From Roseateles sp. (GTDB taxonomy: Bacteria; Pseudomonadota; Gammaproteobacteria; Burkholderiales; Burkholderiaceae_C): a stretch of 64,000 nucleotides of DNA. This document shows, one piece after another, positions 8,665 to 15,928 of this stretch; positions within the stretch are counted from its first letter, which is position 1; every line of letters begins with the position of its first letter. The position numbers were made by a program, and so were the translations under genes. The stretch is taken from positions 50,880-114,879 of the forward strand of contig JAFALK010000034.1 in NCBI GenBank assembly GCA_019234295.1, in the 5' to 3' direction. Below the pieces are notes generated by a model that saw nothing but the letters and a program-made list of their open reading frames with translations, made no database searches and was not told where the DNA came from.

Positions 8665-9270
8665 TCAGCCAAGATGCCAGACCTCACGCATCTGGCGGAG
8701 CAGATCGACGGTGGCGAGCGCGCGGTGGCTCCAGCGATTCTTCTCGGCGCTGGACAGTTCGGCCACGCTGCGCCCAAGCGCAGGAATGAACATCAGCGGG
8801 TCGTAGCCGAAGCCTCCCGCGCCCACCGCCTCGCGCTGGATCTCGCCCTGCCAGCGGCCCATGGCGACCAGAGGCTCGGGATCGTCGGGGCCCTTCACCG
8901 CCACGAGCGCGCAGACGAAGCGGCCGGCGCGATCGGCCTTGTCGGCCATTTGCCCGAGCAGCACACGGTTGTTGTCCGCGTCGCTCTTGGGTTGGCCGAA
9001 GAGCGTGGCATAGCGGGCCGACAGCACGCCAGGGGCCCCACCCAGCGAATCAACGGCAAGGCCTGAATCGTCGGCCAACGCCGGCAGGCCGCTGAGCCTG
9101 GCCGCGTGGCGGGCCTTGGTCAGCGCGTTCTCCACGAAAGTCTGGAACGGCTCCTCGGCCTCGGGGATGCCCAGGGAGCCCTGCGTCACCAGCTCGACGC
9201 CCAGAGGCGCGAAGAGCGCCTGGAGCTCAGCGAGCTTCTTGGCATTGTTCGAGGCGAGGACCAGCTTCAT
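8665..9270 (-). CDS. rdgB: Non-canonical purine NTP pyrophosphatase (RdgB/HAM1)
   Basis: A 201-residue protein with the family start [16 protein letters not shown] (substrate-binding SNN..K), the ADDSGL catalytic loop, SARYA, and a C-terminal GYDPLMF followed by SHRA. The enzyme hydrolyses dITP, ITP and XTP to monophosphates and so keeps deaminated purines out of nucleic acids. It overlaps the end of rph by four bases, so both are in one operon running rph, rdgB, hemW. Confidence 0.96.
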   Translation of the reverse strand: MKLVLASNNAKKLAELQALFAPLGVELVTQGSLGIPEAEEPFQTFVENALTKARHAARLSGLPALADDSGLAVDSLGGAPGVLSARYATLFGQPKSDADNNRVLLGQMADKADRAGRFVCALVAVKGPDDPEPLVAMGRWQGEIQREAVGAGGFGYDPLMFIPALGRSVAELSSAEKNRWSHRALATVDLLRQMREVWHLG

Positions 9271-9998
9271 TGCGCCAGGGCCGCCTTCTGTGCCGCCAGC
9301 AACTCGCCGATGCCCTTCTCGGCCAGGTCGAGCAGCGCGTTCATTTCCTTGCGCGTGAAGGCCGCGCCTTCTGCGGTGCCCTGCAGCTCGACGAAGCCGC
9401 CGGCCCCGGTCATGACCACGTTCATGTCGGTGTCGCAGGCCGAGTCCTCGGTGTATTCCAGGTCCAGCAGCGGCGTGCCCTCGACGATGCCCACCGAAAT
9501 GGCGGCCACCGCATCCTTGATCGGGCTCTTGGCGATCTTGCCCTGGGCCAGCAGCCAGTTCACAGCATCGGCCGCGGCCACGTAGGCGCCGGTGATGGCG
9601 GCGGTGCGCGTGCCGCCGTCGGCCTGGATCACGTCGCAGTCCAGCGCGATGGTCCGCTCGCCCAGGAGCTTGAGGTCGAACACGCAGCGCAGCGAGCGGC
9701 CGATCAGGCGCTGGATCTCCTGTGTGCGGCCGCTCTGCTTGCCCTTGGCGGCCTCGCGGTCACTGCGGGTGTGGGTGGCGCGCGGCAACATGCCGTACTC
9801 GGCCGTAACCCAGCCCTCACCCGAGCCGCGCTTGTGCGCCGGCACCCTCTCTTCGACCGAGGCCGTGCACAGGACTTTGGTCCCGCCGAACTCGATCAGC
9901 ACGGCGCCTTCGGCGTGACGGGTGTAGTGGCGGGTGATGGCGACGGGACGCAAGGCGTCCGCTGCACGCTCTTGCGTGCGCTTGAATTCAGCTGTCAT
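9267..9998 (-). CDS. rph: Ribonuclease PH
   Basis: A 243-residue phosphorolytic 3'-exoribonuclease with the characteristic [21 protein letters not shown]-terminus, a [14 protein letters not shown] stretch, and the conserved [11 protein letters not shown] core. RNase PH trims tRNA 3' ends. The length matches the family (about 240). It is preceded 15 bases upstream by the PP2C phosphatase gene on the same strand and overlaps rdgB downstream. Confidence 0.97.
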   Translation of the reverse strand: MTAEFKRTQERAADALRPVAITRHYTRHAEGAVLIEFGGTKVLCTASVEERVPAHKRGSGEGWVTAEYGMLPRATHTRSDREAAKGKQSGRTQEIQRLIGRSLRCVFDLKLLGERTIALDCDVIQADGGTRTAAITGAYVAAADAVNWLLAQGKIAKSPIKDAVAAISVGIVEGTPLLDLEYTEDSACDTDMNVVMTGAGGFVELQGTAEGAAFTRKEMNALLDLAEKGIGELLAAQKAALAQ

Positions 9999-10013
9999 GG
10001 GAAACCTAAGGTT

Positions 10014-10913
10014 CTATTTACGGGTGCGATGGATGGCCTCGTTGATCTCGCGCACCTCGCGCTCGATCTCGGCATCATCCAGGCCTTCGAGGTGCTCGCT
10101 GCCGCCCTGGATGGTGGTAGCAAAGCCGCTCTCCTCGAGCTCCTGGGCGGAGTCGCCCTCGGGAAGACCCTCGCCTTCCCATTCCACCGCGACCACGCTG
10201 ACATTGTCGCAGCGCGGCCCGCCCTTGCGCAGAGCTTCCTCGACGAGATCGGGGACGCTCTCCGGCAGCGGCAACGAGGACAGGCGGGCGGTGATCTCCT
10301 CGTCGCCCACCATGCCCCAGAGACCGTCGGAGCACAACAGCAGGCGGTCGCCGCGCTCCAGCTGCAGCGGCCCCTGGCAGTCCACCATGGGCTTGCCAGG
10401 GCTGCCCAGGCAGGTGAAGAGCACGTTGCGATTGAAGCGATCGACGCCCTCGACCTGCGATCCGCCCTGCCGCAAAAGCGCCTCCTGCAGCTCGATGTAG
10501 GAGTGGTCGCGCGTGCGGGCAATGAGCTTGCCCTGGCGCACAAGGTACAGGCGCGAATCGCCGCAATGGGCCCAGTAGCAATACTCACCCTGCATGACGG
10601 CTGCCACAACCGTGGTTCGCGGCGTGTCAGACAGTTTCTTGCTGCGGGCGTACTGGAGCAGTTGCTGGTGCGCAATCAGCACGCCATCCGTCAGATAGCG
10701 CTGCGGGTTGAGCAGCCGCGGCTTGGCTTCGCGCTGAAATAAAGCCGCCAGCGTCTGCAGAGCCATCTGCGAGGCCACCTCGCCCTCTGGGTGGCCGCCC
10801 ATGCCATCGGCCAGGCAGAACAGGCCCGCATCCCGCGTATAGCAGTAGCCCATGCGGTCTTCGTTCTTCTCCCGCCCGCCCTTGCGGCTGACCTGGAAGA
10901 CGTTAAATCTCAA
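10014..10913 (-). CDS. PP2C-type Ser/Thr protein phosphatase
   Basis: A 299-residue PPM-family phosphatase. It has the metal-binding motifs NEDR near residue 19, FCLADGMGGHPEGE, WAHCGDSRLYL, LLLCSDGLWG and CDNVSVV. It has no membrane segment, so it should act in the cytosol. The acidic C-terminal tail of about 60 residues extends beyond the catalytic core. It is encoded just downstream of a Ser/Thr kinase on the same strand, so the two probably act as a reversible phosphorylation pair on shared targets, which the sequence does not reveal. Confidence 0.92.
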   Translation of the reverse strand: MRFNVFQVSRKGGREKNEDRMGYCYTRDAGLFCLADGMGGHPEGEVASQMALQTLAALFQREAKPRLLNPQRYLTDGVLIAHQQLLQYARSKKLSDTPRTTVVAAVMQGEYCYWAHCGDSRLYLVRQGKLIARTRDHSYIELQEALLRQGGSQVEGVDRFNRNVLFTCLGSPGKPMVDCQGPLQLERGDRLLLCSDGLWGMVGDEEITARLSSLPLPESVPDLVEEALRKGGPRCDNVSVVAVEWEGEGLPEGDSAQELEESGFATTIQGGSEHLEGLDDAEIEREVREINEAIHRTRK

Positions 10914-10916
10914 GCC

Positions 10917-10963
10917 AACCTCCGACGAGCCGCCTCAAGGAGGTTGAACGCCCCCTCGGGCGG
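10917..10963. repeat. Intergenic inverted repeats between kinase and phosphatase genes
   Basis: AACCTCC at 10917-10923 pairs with GGAGGTT at 10939-10945. A second GC-rich hairpin, CGCCC...GGGCG, lies at about 10949-10963 and is followed by an alternating CG-rich stretch. The composition resembles dispersed intergenic hairpin repeats I recall from Comamonadaceae-type genomes. Only this copy was noticed in the window. Confidence 0.35.
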
Positions 10964-10989
10964 CAACGAGCGCACGCGCGCGTGGGGGA

Positions 10990-11958
10990 TCAAGCCTTCG
11001 CTCCGCTTTTCAGGTTTTCAAGCTGAAGCTTCAGCCGCTCGCTGAAGCTGAGCTTGGTGTAGCGACGCTCGGTCTCGCGGGCCAGCTCCTTTTGCAGTGC
11101 GAACACGCTTTGCGGGCGCGCCAGCGGGTCCAGGGACATACACCACTCGGTCACCTCGATGAGGTTGTCGGAGTAGACATTGCGCAGGCGCGACAGGCTC
11201 AAGGCCAGGCGGTCCTTCTCGATACGCTGAGGCGCGTCATTGGGCGGATAGCCCTGCATGCAAGCATAGATGCAGGCGCCGATAGCGTAGATATCGGTCC
11301 AGGGGCCCAGTGAGCCGTCGCGGCGGTACATCTCGGGCGCGGCGAAGCCGGGCGTGTACATCGGGCGAATGAAGTTGCCCTCCTTGGAGAGCACTTCCCG
11401 CGCGGCGCCGAAGTCCAACAGCACGGCCTTGTTGTCGTTCGTGATGAAGATATTGGCCGGCTTGATATCCAGGTGCAGCATCTTGTGCTGATGCACGATG
11501 CGCAAGCCGCGCAGGATCTCGTCAAAGAGGCTGCGGATCGTGGACTCGCGAAAGACTTTGTCGCGCTTCATGTCGCGCGCGGTGACGATGAAGTCCTGCA
11601 GGGTGTCGCCCTGCAGATAGTTCATCACCATATAGACGGTTTCGTTCTCGCGCAGGAAGTTCAGCACCGAGACGACACTGGGATGCGAAATCTGCGCCAG
11701 CGAACGGCCTTCTTCGAAGAAGCTCTTCAGGCCCAGACGGTACAGCGGCTGCTTCTCCGGTTTGACGCGGGGCATCAGCTCACCGGGCGAGCGCTCCGCG
11801 AGGCTGGACGGCAGGTACTCCTTGAGCGCGACCAGGTGGTGATCGGCATCTTCTGCCAGGTACACCACACCAAAGCCACCTGCTGCCAGGCGCTTGATGA
11901 TCTGATACCCACCCACCACCGTACCAGCGGGCAAGGGCGCTGGTTTTGGCTTTGACAT
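10990..11958 (-). CDS. Ser/Thr protein kinase (non-RD type)
   Basis: A 322-residue cytosolic kinase from ATG 11958. A longer form from 11988 would overlap the divergent yicC start. The glycine loop AAGGFG is at residues 25-30, the ATP-binding Lys46 is in VALKEY, the catalytic loop HLDIKPANI at 162-170 and DFG at 182-184. The Arg normally before the catalytic Asp is Leu163, so it is a non-RD kinase, a class usually not controlled by activation-loop phosphorylation. No C-terminal transmembrane or PASTA part follows. It is paired with the PP2C phosphatase and divergent from yicC. Confidence 0.93.
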   Translation of the reverse strand: MSKPKPAPLPAGTVVGGYQIIKRLAAGGFGVVYLAEDADHHLVALKEYLPSSLAERSPGELMPRVKPEKQPLYRLGLKSFFEEGRSLAQISHPSVVSVLNFLRENETVYMVMNYLQGDTLQDFIVTARDMKRDKVFRESTIRSLFDEILRGLRIVHQHKMLHLDIKPANIFITNDNKAVLLDFGAAREVLSKEGNFIRPMYTPGFAAPEMYRRDGSLGPWTDIYAIGACIYACMQGYPPNDAPQRIEKDRLALSLSRLRNVYSDNLIEVTEWCMSLDPLARPQSVFALQKELARETERRYTKLSFSERLKLQLENLKSGAKA

Positions 11959-11986
11959 AATTGCGCTTTGCTTATTCCCTGTCTCC

Positions 11987-12901
11987 ATGCCAGTCTACAG
12001 CATGACGGGTTATGCGAGCGCTACCTCGCAAGCCCGCGCCGAAGGTGAAAATTCAGCGGCACCGGCCTCGAGCGTCAGCGTCGAGATCCGTTCCGTCAAC
12101 GGACGTTTCCTGGACCTGTCCATGCGCATGCCCGAAGAGCTGCGCGGCCTGGAACCGGCCCTGCGCGAACTCGTGGCCGGCAGCGTCAAGCGCGGCAAGC
12201 TGGAGTTGCGCATCAACACGCAGCGAGAATCCGATAGTTCCTGGCCCCAGCCCCAGCCCGAGCAGTTGAACCGGCTGGCGCGCCTGGAGTCCACCGTGCA
12301 GACCTGGCTGCCCAAGGCGGCGCCGCTCTCCGTCCACGAAGCCCTGCAGTGGTGCAAGAGCGGCGGCGGCGCAAGCGAGAAGCTCGACGAGGCCACCTTG
12401 GAAGCCGCCCGCGCCTGCGTCGCCGGCCTGCTGGAGGCACGCCGGCGCGAGGGCGAGAAGCTCGTGACCGTGCTGCTGGAGCGCGTCGCTCGCCTGCGCG
12501 AACTGGCCGCCGAGGCCGAACCTCTGGTACCGGCTGTGGTGGCCCGCCAACAGCAGCGTTTCATCGAGCGCTGGCATGAGGCGCTTACGGCCACCAACGC
12601 CCAGCAGACGATTTCGGAAGAGGCACTGCGCGAGCGCGCCCTGAATGAAGCCGCCGCTTTCGCGATCCGCATCGACGTGGCCGAGGAAGTGGCCCGCCTG
12701 CGCGCGCACCTGGAGGAGATTGGCCGCCTGCTCAAGAAGGGCGGCGAGCTCGGCAAGCGGCTGGACTTCCTGATTCAGGAGCTGCTGCGCGAGGCAAACA
12801 CCCTGGGATCCAAGGCCGCGGCCCTGGAAATGACGAACATTTCCGTCGAAATGAAAGTCGCCATCGAGCAGATGCGCGAACAGGTGCAAAACGTTGAATA
12901 A
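11987..12901 (+). CDS. yicC: YicC/YloC-family endoribonuclease
   Basis: A 304-residue protein beginning MPVYSMTGYASA, the family's hallmark start. It has an N-terminal SVNGRFLDL motif and the C-terminal block GKRLDFLIQELLREANTLGSK that defines the DUF1732 domain. YicC proteins are endoribonucleases linked to RNA decay and stationary-phase fitness. The gene is normally followed by gmk, but no gmk is present here: after the stop come 690 bp without genes and then accessory DNA. The plus-strand start overlaps the upstream edge of the kinase promoter region. Confidence 0.95.
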   Translation: MPVYSMTGYASATSQARAEGENSAAPASSVSVEIRSVNGRFLDLSMRMPEELRGLEPALRELVAGSVKRGKLELRINTQRESDSSWPQPQPEQLNRLARLESTVQTWLPKAAPLSVHEALQWCKSGGGASEKLDEATLEAARACVAGLLEARRREGEKLVTVLLERVARLRELAAEAEPLVPAVVARQQQRFIERWHEALTATNAQQTISEEALRERALNEAAAFAIRIDVAEEVARLRAHLEEIGRLLKKGGELGKRLDFLIQELLREANTLGSKAAALEMTNISVEMKVAIEQMREQVQNVE

Positions 12902-13000
12902 CGGTCCCTGTGGTGCCAGGGCGTCCCAAATTTCCGATTGACCCGCTACTTTTTGCAGCTTGTCGGCCCGCGACGCACCGATGGGGCGTCCCTGAGGGTC

Positions 13001-13036
13001 TCGCCCATCTCCTCGCCCATCTCCTCGCCCATCTGA
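13001..13036. repeat. Three-copy 12-bp tandem repeat
   Basis: The unit TCGCCCATCTCC is repeated at 13001, 13013 and 13025, the last copy ending in GA instead of CC. It lies in the gene-free stretch after yicC and has no evident function. Confidence 0.75.
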
Positions 13037-13310
13037 CCGAACTCCACGCGTCCACCCAGCGGGAGTTGCCGCACTTGCGTGCATAGATCAGTCCACTGGC
13101 GACCCGTCGCACACTGTCGGGTCGAGTTCAGGTCGCCAATGGCTCAAACGATGGAGTGTCGCCCCGGGGCTGCCGCACAAAGGCTTCTTCCAGGCGATGC
13201 TGGAGAGGTGGCAGCGACACGCCCCTGCCCCTTTCCCGAGAAGCATCCAGCGGGCTGAAGAGCCACGCGTGGATCCCCCGCAGGACAGCCCGCGCGTTGA
13301 CTCCCCATCG

Positions 13311-13342
13311 TGGTCGCGTCAGGGCTCGGATTGACGCGACCA
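13311..13342. repeat. Perfect 11-bp inverted repeat (hairpin)
   Basis: TGGTCGCGTCA at 13311-13321 and TGACGCGACCA at 13332-13342 form a perfect stem with a 10-base loop. No T-run follows on either strand, so it does not look like a simple terminator. It lies about 250 bp from the 3' end of a REP-transposase-like gene and could be a REP-type palindrome or a binding site. Confidence 0.6.
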
Positions 13343-13590
13343 GATCAGCGGACCGATCACGGACGCACCCGAAGAAATTGACTCGAAATTCAGCGCTGCT
13401 GTGTACTCGATCCGTGCCTAAAGTTGGTCACAGCCGCGGAGACACACCATGCAAGCGCACCGTTCCCACGCAGTTACCAGTGCAACCCCATCGAGCTTGC
13501 TGCGCCAGGCAGATCTGGACGGCCGGAGCGAGACCCGGCCCGCTGCGCACTGAGTCCAAGGGCCCGCAACAGCTTCGCCCTCAATGACGT

Positions 13591-14628
13591 TCATTTCGAT
13601 CGGACGCTGGCGCTGCGATGCATCAAGTTGCCACTCATTCGCTTCAGCGACACCAACTCATCCAGGATGCGATGCAGCGGTGTCGCGACGATCAACCGGT
13701 CGCCACGGCGCGCGCGACACAGCGCCATCTGTTCGCTGATGGTGGACTTGGTCCGACCAAAGTGCCGCGCGACCGATGCCGCCGAACAAAGTCTGTGAGT
13801 GACTGCGAGCGAGGCCACCAACGCGCGCCCGCGTGCCGCCGCGGCCCCGAGATCCGCCTGCAGATCGAGCGGTGCCGCCGGCTGGATCTTGGCGGTCACC
13901 CAGCCCTCGAGCAGTGCCAGTGCCCCGTCAACCCCGTAGCCGCCTCCTGCAGCGATCAGCACTGCGGCGGCATTGCCGACCGCTTTGGCCATGGCCGGGC
14001 GGGGCCCCACGCTGCCGGTCGCCAACTCCAAGCCATGGCTAAGTTCCCACTCTCGCCACTCCTGATCCGACGGCCTTGCGGCCAACCATTTGCGCAGCGC
14101 CTTCCTGGCGTCCGGCACCGAGTCTCCGAAATGGTCCAGGAGCGGCCGGGCGTTGAACCCACGAGCCGGCGTGAGGCCGAGCGCGGCGCGCAAGGCACCG
14201 TGGTTGTAGTGAGTCGCCGTGGCGCAGGCCTGCAGGTGTACCGGCCGCCAGGCCAGCATCCGCACCTCGCGCCTCACCGCCTCTTCGGTCTCGAGCACCT
14301 GCGAGAAGTAGGGGCCGGCCAGCACTGGACTGCGAACCGGCTGCTCCTCACGAACCCAGCGCGAGACGATATTGCCGAAGGACCGCGCCACGCCGGCTAC
14401 CGAGTCATCCTCGCGAACTCGGGCGATTGCATGGATCTCGCGCGGCAACAGGACGAAGTCCAGCAGCACGCGTCCCGAGCGCTGATGCGCGCCGATCAAC
14501 CGGCAGCGGATCCGCTCGGCCAGCGAGGCCGATCCGAAGAACTCTCTGCCCACGGCGGCCTGCCAGGAAAGACTCCATGCATTCGCTTCAACTGACAGCT
14601 CCCTGTCGACGGCAAGTTGCTTGCTCAT
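13591..14628 (-). CDS. Diverged REP-associated (Y1-type) transposase-like protein
   Basis: A 345-residue protein. Residues 50-130 resemble the TnpA_REP fold in order and spacing: LLDFVLLPREIHAIARV, then SFGNIVSRWV, GPYFSQVLETEEAVRREVRMLAWRPVHLQ. The metal-binding HxH of active enzymes would fall at EIH, so one histidine is replaced. The C-terminal region (CSAASVARHFGRTKSTISEQMALCRARRG) is a DnaA-like helix-turn-helix, as found at the end of many REP transposases. This suggests a domesticated or inactive RAYT-type DNA-binding protein. It is transcribed away from the lasso precursor. The assignment is by pattern only; an unrelated HTH regulator remains possible. Confidence 0.45.
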   Translation of the reverse strand: MSKQLAVDRELSVEANAWSLSWQAAVGREFFGSASLAERIRCRLIGAHQRSGRVLLDFVLLPREIHAIARVREDDSVAGVARSFGNIVSRWVREEQPVRSPVLAGPYFSQVLETEEAVRREVRMLAWRPVHLQACATATHYNHGALRAALGLTPARGFNARPLLDHFGDSVPDARKALRKWLAARPSDQEWREWELSHGLELATGSVGPRPAMAKAVGNAAAVLIAAGGGYGVDGALALLEGWVTAKIQPAAPLDLQADLGAAAARGRALVASLAVTHRLCSAASVARHFGRTKSTISEQMALCRARRGDRLIVATPLHRILDELVSLKRMSGNLMHRSASVRSK

Positions 14629-14939
14629 TAAGCATTGACGATCCAGCGGCCCAATACCTCATCGGGAAAACGCGCATGCCGTCACGGATGTTCGCCATGC
14701 GAACACGCGACGAGACGCCGTCCGTCGCGAGCCGGCGGGCCGAACAAGTAGAACCACGCTATCCACCGCGCTGAAGACGCCCTTGCCCGCACCGTTCCTC
14801 AGATCAAGCCGTATCGGCAAGCCGAACGATCGCGGGCATCCCGGTGGCCCTGTCGACCGTCCTCGCTCTGGCCGCTACTTTGCGTGCGCCCAGAGGCAAT
14901 TCCGCCTCGGGCGATTCAACCGCAACCAAGGAGATCGTC
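14629..14939. other. 311-bp divergent intergenic region upstream of the lasso precursor
   Basis: It separates the minus-strand transposase-like gene from the plus-strand lasso operon and should hold both promoters. Apart from a weak sigma-70-like pair near 14853-14881 I see no conserved operator or gene in it. Confidence 0.5.
14853..14881 (+). promoter_or_regulatory. Weak candidate promoter of the lasso operon
   Basis: TCGACC (14853-14858) and TACTTT (14876-14881) are 17 bp apart, about 60 bp before the precursor start. The match to sigma-70 consensus is poor (4/6 and 3/6). The operon could equally depend on the FecI-type sigma factor of the locus. Confidence 0.25.
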
Positions 14940-15068
14940 ATGGACGACATCAAGCACACGGAAGAGGAACTGCAGCTCGTCGAGCTGGGCGACGCCAAGG
15001 AGCTCACGCTTGGCATCCCTGCGCCGGTCTACACGGAGGACAACCCTCAGGTGCCGGCCAAGTTCTGA
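14940..15068 (+). CDS. Lasso peptide precursor (A gene)
   Basis: A 42-residue peptide from ATG 14940, six bases after AAGGAG (14928-14933). Residues 1-24 are an acidic leader ending in ...ELTL with Thr at -2, the position conserved in lasso leaders. The predicted core is residues 25-42, GIPAPVYTEDNPQVPAKF. Gly1 would form an isopeptide bond with Glu9, giving a nine-residue ring and the tail DNPQVPAKF. The G1-to-E9 spacing and E-D-N-P after it match rubrivinodin of Rubrivivax as I recall it. Hand calculation gives a threaded, dehydrated monoisotopic mass near 1924 Da. The B, C and D genes follow directly. Which bulky residues lock the tail cannot be told from sequence. Confidence 0.92.
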   Translation: MDDIKHTEEELQLVELGDAKELTLGIPAPVYTEDNPQVPAKF

Positions 15069-15163
15069 GCGCTGAGTAAGCGCGGCGCGCGCGGTTGCCG
15101 GCAGCAGTGCGCGCGCCTTCGACCCGACAGTCCCCACCGTGCCTGTTCACAAAGGAGCGTCCG

Positions 15164-15559
15164 ATGCGTCCTGCGCCCCATGGCGATCAGACCCTGAGCC
15201 TTGCGCCGCATATCCGGGCCTGTATCAGCGAGGGCCAGGTCGTGCTGCTGGACCTGAAGAAGAACCGCTATCACGCAGTCGGCGGCCCGGCCATGCAGGC
15301 GCTATCGGGTCGAGTTTGCGGATGGCCTCAGGCTCCTGAGCGCCTTGGTTCATCGACAAAGGCGGGCGGCACAGCTGCGCTGACCCAGAAGTTGCTCGCC
15401 CTGAATATCCTTGCGCCATCGCATGGTTGCCCGGCGTGCGACCCAGGGATCTCCGAGGCCACGGCATCGCTGGACTATGGCGATGCTCTTGCCCACGCAA
15501 GCATTGCGACTTCACGCCTCGTCCGATTCATGGCCAGCGCAGCGGCGGCCGCGTGGTGA
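15164..15559 (+). CDS. Lasso peptide B protein, N-terminal RRE (B1-like) part
   Basis: A 131-residue product from ATG 15164 (AAAGGAG eleven bases upstream) to an in-frame TGA at 15557-15559. The first 85 residues are a PqqD-like leader-recognition domain: LAPHIRACISEGQVVLLDLKKNRYHAVGG, then a WP motif and a final helix. In proteobacterial lasso loci this domain is normally fused to the leader protease in one chain of about 240 residues. Here the same frame resumes right after the TGA and encodes the protease. The product would bind the leader but could not cut it. The stop may be a nonsense mutation, a sequencing error, a readthrough site (TGA followed by C) or a real B1/B2 split. Confidence 0.85.
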   Translation: MRPAPHGDQTLSLAPHIRACISEGQVVLLDLKKNRYHAVGGPAMQALSGRVCGWPQAPERLGSSTKAGGTAALTQKLLALNILAPSHGCPACDPGISEATASLDYGDALAHASIATSRLVRFMASAAAAAW

Positions 15560-15589
15560 CTGCGTTTTCGCTCCCTTCATGCGATCTCC

Positions 15590-15898
15590 TTGCGCCTGGC
15601 CGCTCGCCGCGCCGAGCACGCCGCCCCGCCCGATTCGTCCGAATCCCTCGACGCGATGAAGGCCTGCGCCAGTGCATTTGAGCGGCTTCGTCCGCTTGTG
15701 TTCACGGCGCAAGAGAAGTGTCTGTACGACTCCTTGGCTCTGATGGCCTTCCTTGCATCGGAAGGCCTCTTTCCGAGATGGATCATCGGTGTCAAGACAG
15801 GGCCTTTCGGCGCTCATGCCTGGGTCCAAAGCGGGCACACCGTCTTGAGCGATCAACACGAATACGTGCGGCGCTTCCAGCCGATCCTGGTCGTGTGA
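15590..15898 (+). CDS. Lasso peptide B protein, C-terminal transglutaminase-like protease (B2) part
   Basis: The same reading frame as the RRE part, separated from it by one TGA. From the first possible start (TTG 15590) the catalytic Cys44 is in EKCLYDSLAL, His76 in FGAHAWVQ and Asp88 in LSDQHEYV; the ending RRFQPILVV is typical of B proteins. The residues between the TGA and 15590 (LRFRSLHAIS) also fit a B protein linker, so the two parts were one gene. An ATG at 15656 gives only an 80-residue protein. No good ribosome site precedes either start. The triad is intact, so the protease would be active if it is made. Confidence 0.8.
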   Translation: MRLAARRAEHAAPPDSSESLDAMKACASAFERLRPLVFTAQEKCLYDSLALMAFLASEGLFPRWIIGVKTGPFGAHAWVQSGHTVLSDQHEYVRRFQPILVV

Positions 15899-15928
15899 CG
15901 CCTCAACCCCACAGCCCGAACAAGATCT

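Larger units (their letters stand above)
12902..13590. other. 689-bp gene-free stretch at the edge of the accessory block
   Basis: No credible coding region, tRNA or transposase is visible on either strand; short open frames here have random composition. It holds a 12-bp tandem repeat (13001-13036) and a perfect 11-bp hairpin (13311-13342). It lies where gmk would normally follow yicC and so may be a scar of rearrangement or insertion. Confidence 0.6.

Noticed and set aside
12732..13112. Minus-strand frame near the end of yicC as a possible transposase fragment
   Set aside because: Part of it overlaps yicC antisense and the rest has an Arg/Trp repeat caused by the 12-bp tandem repeat.
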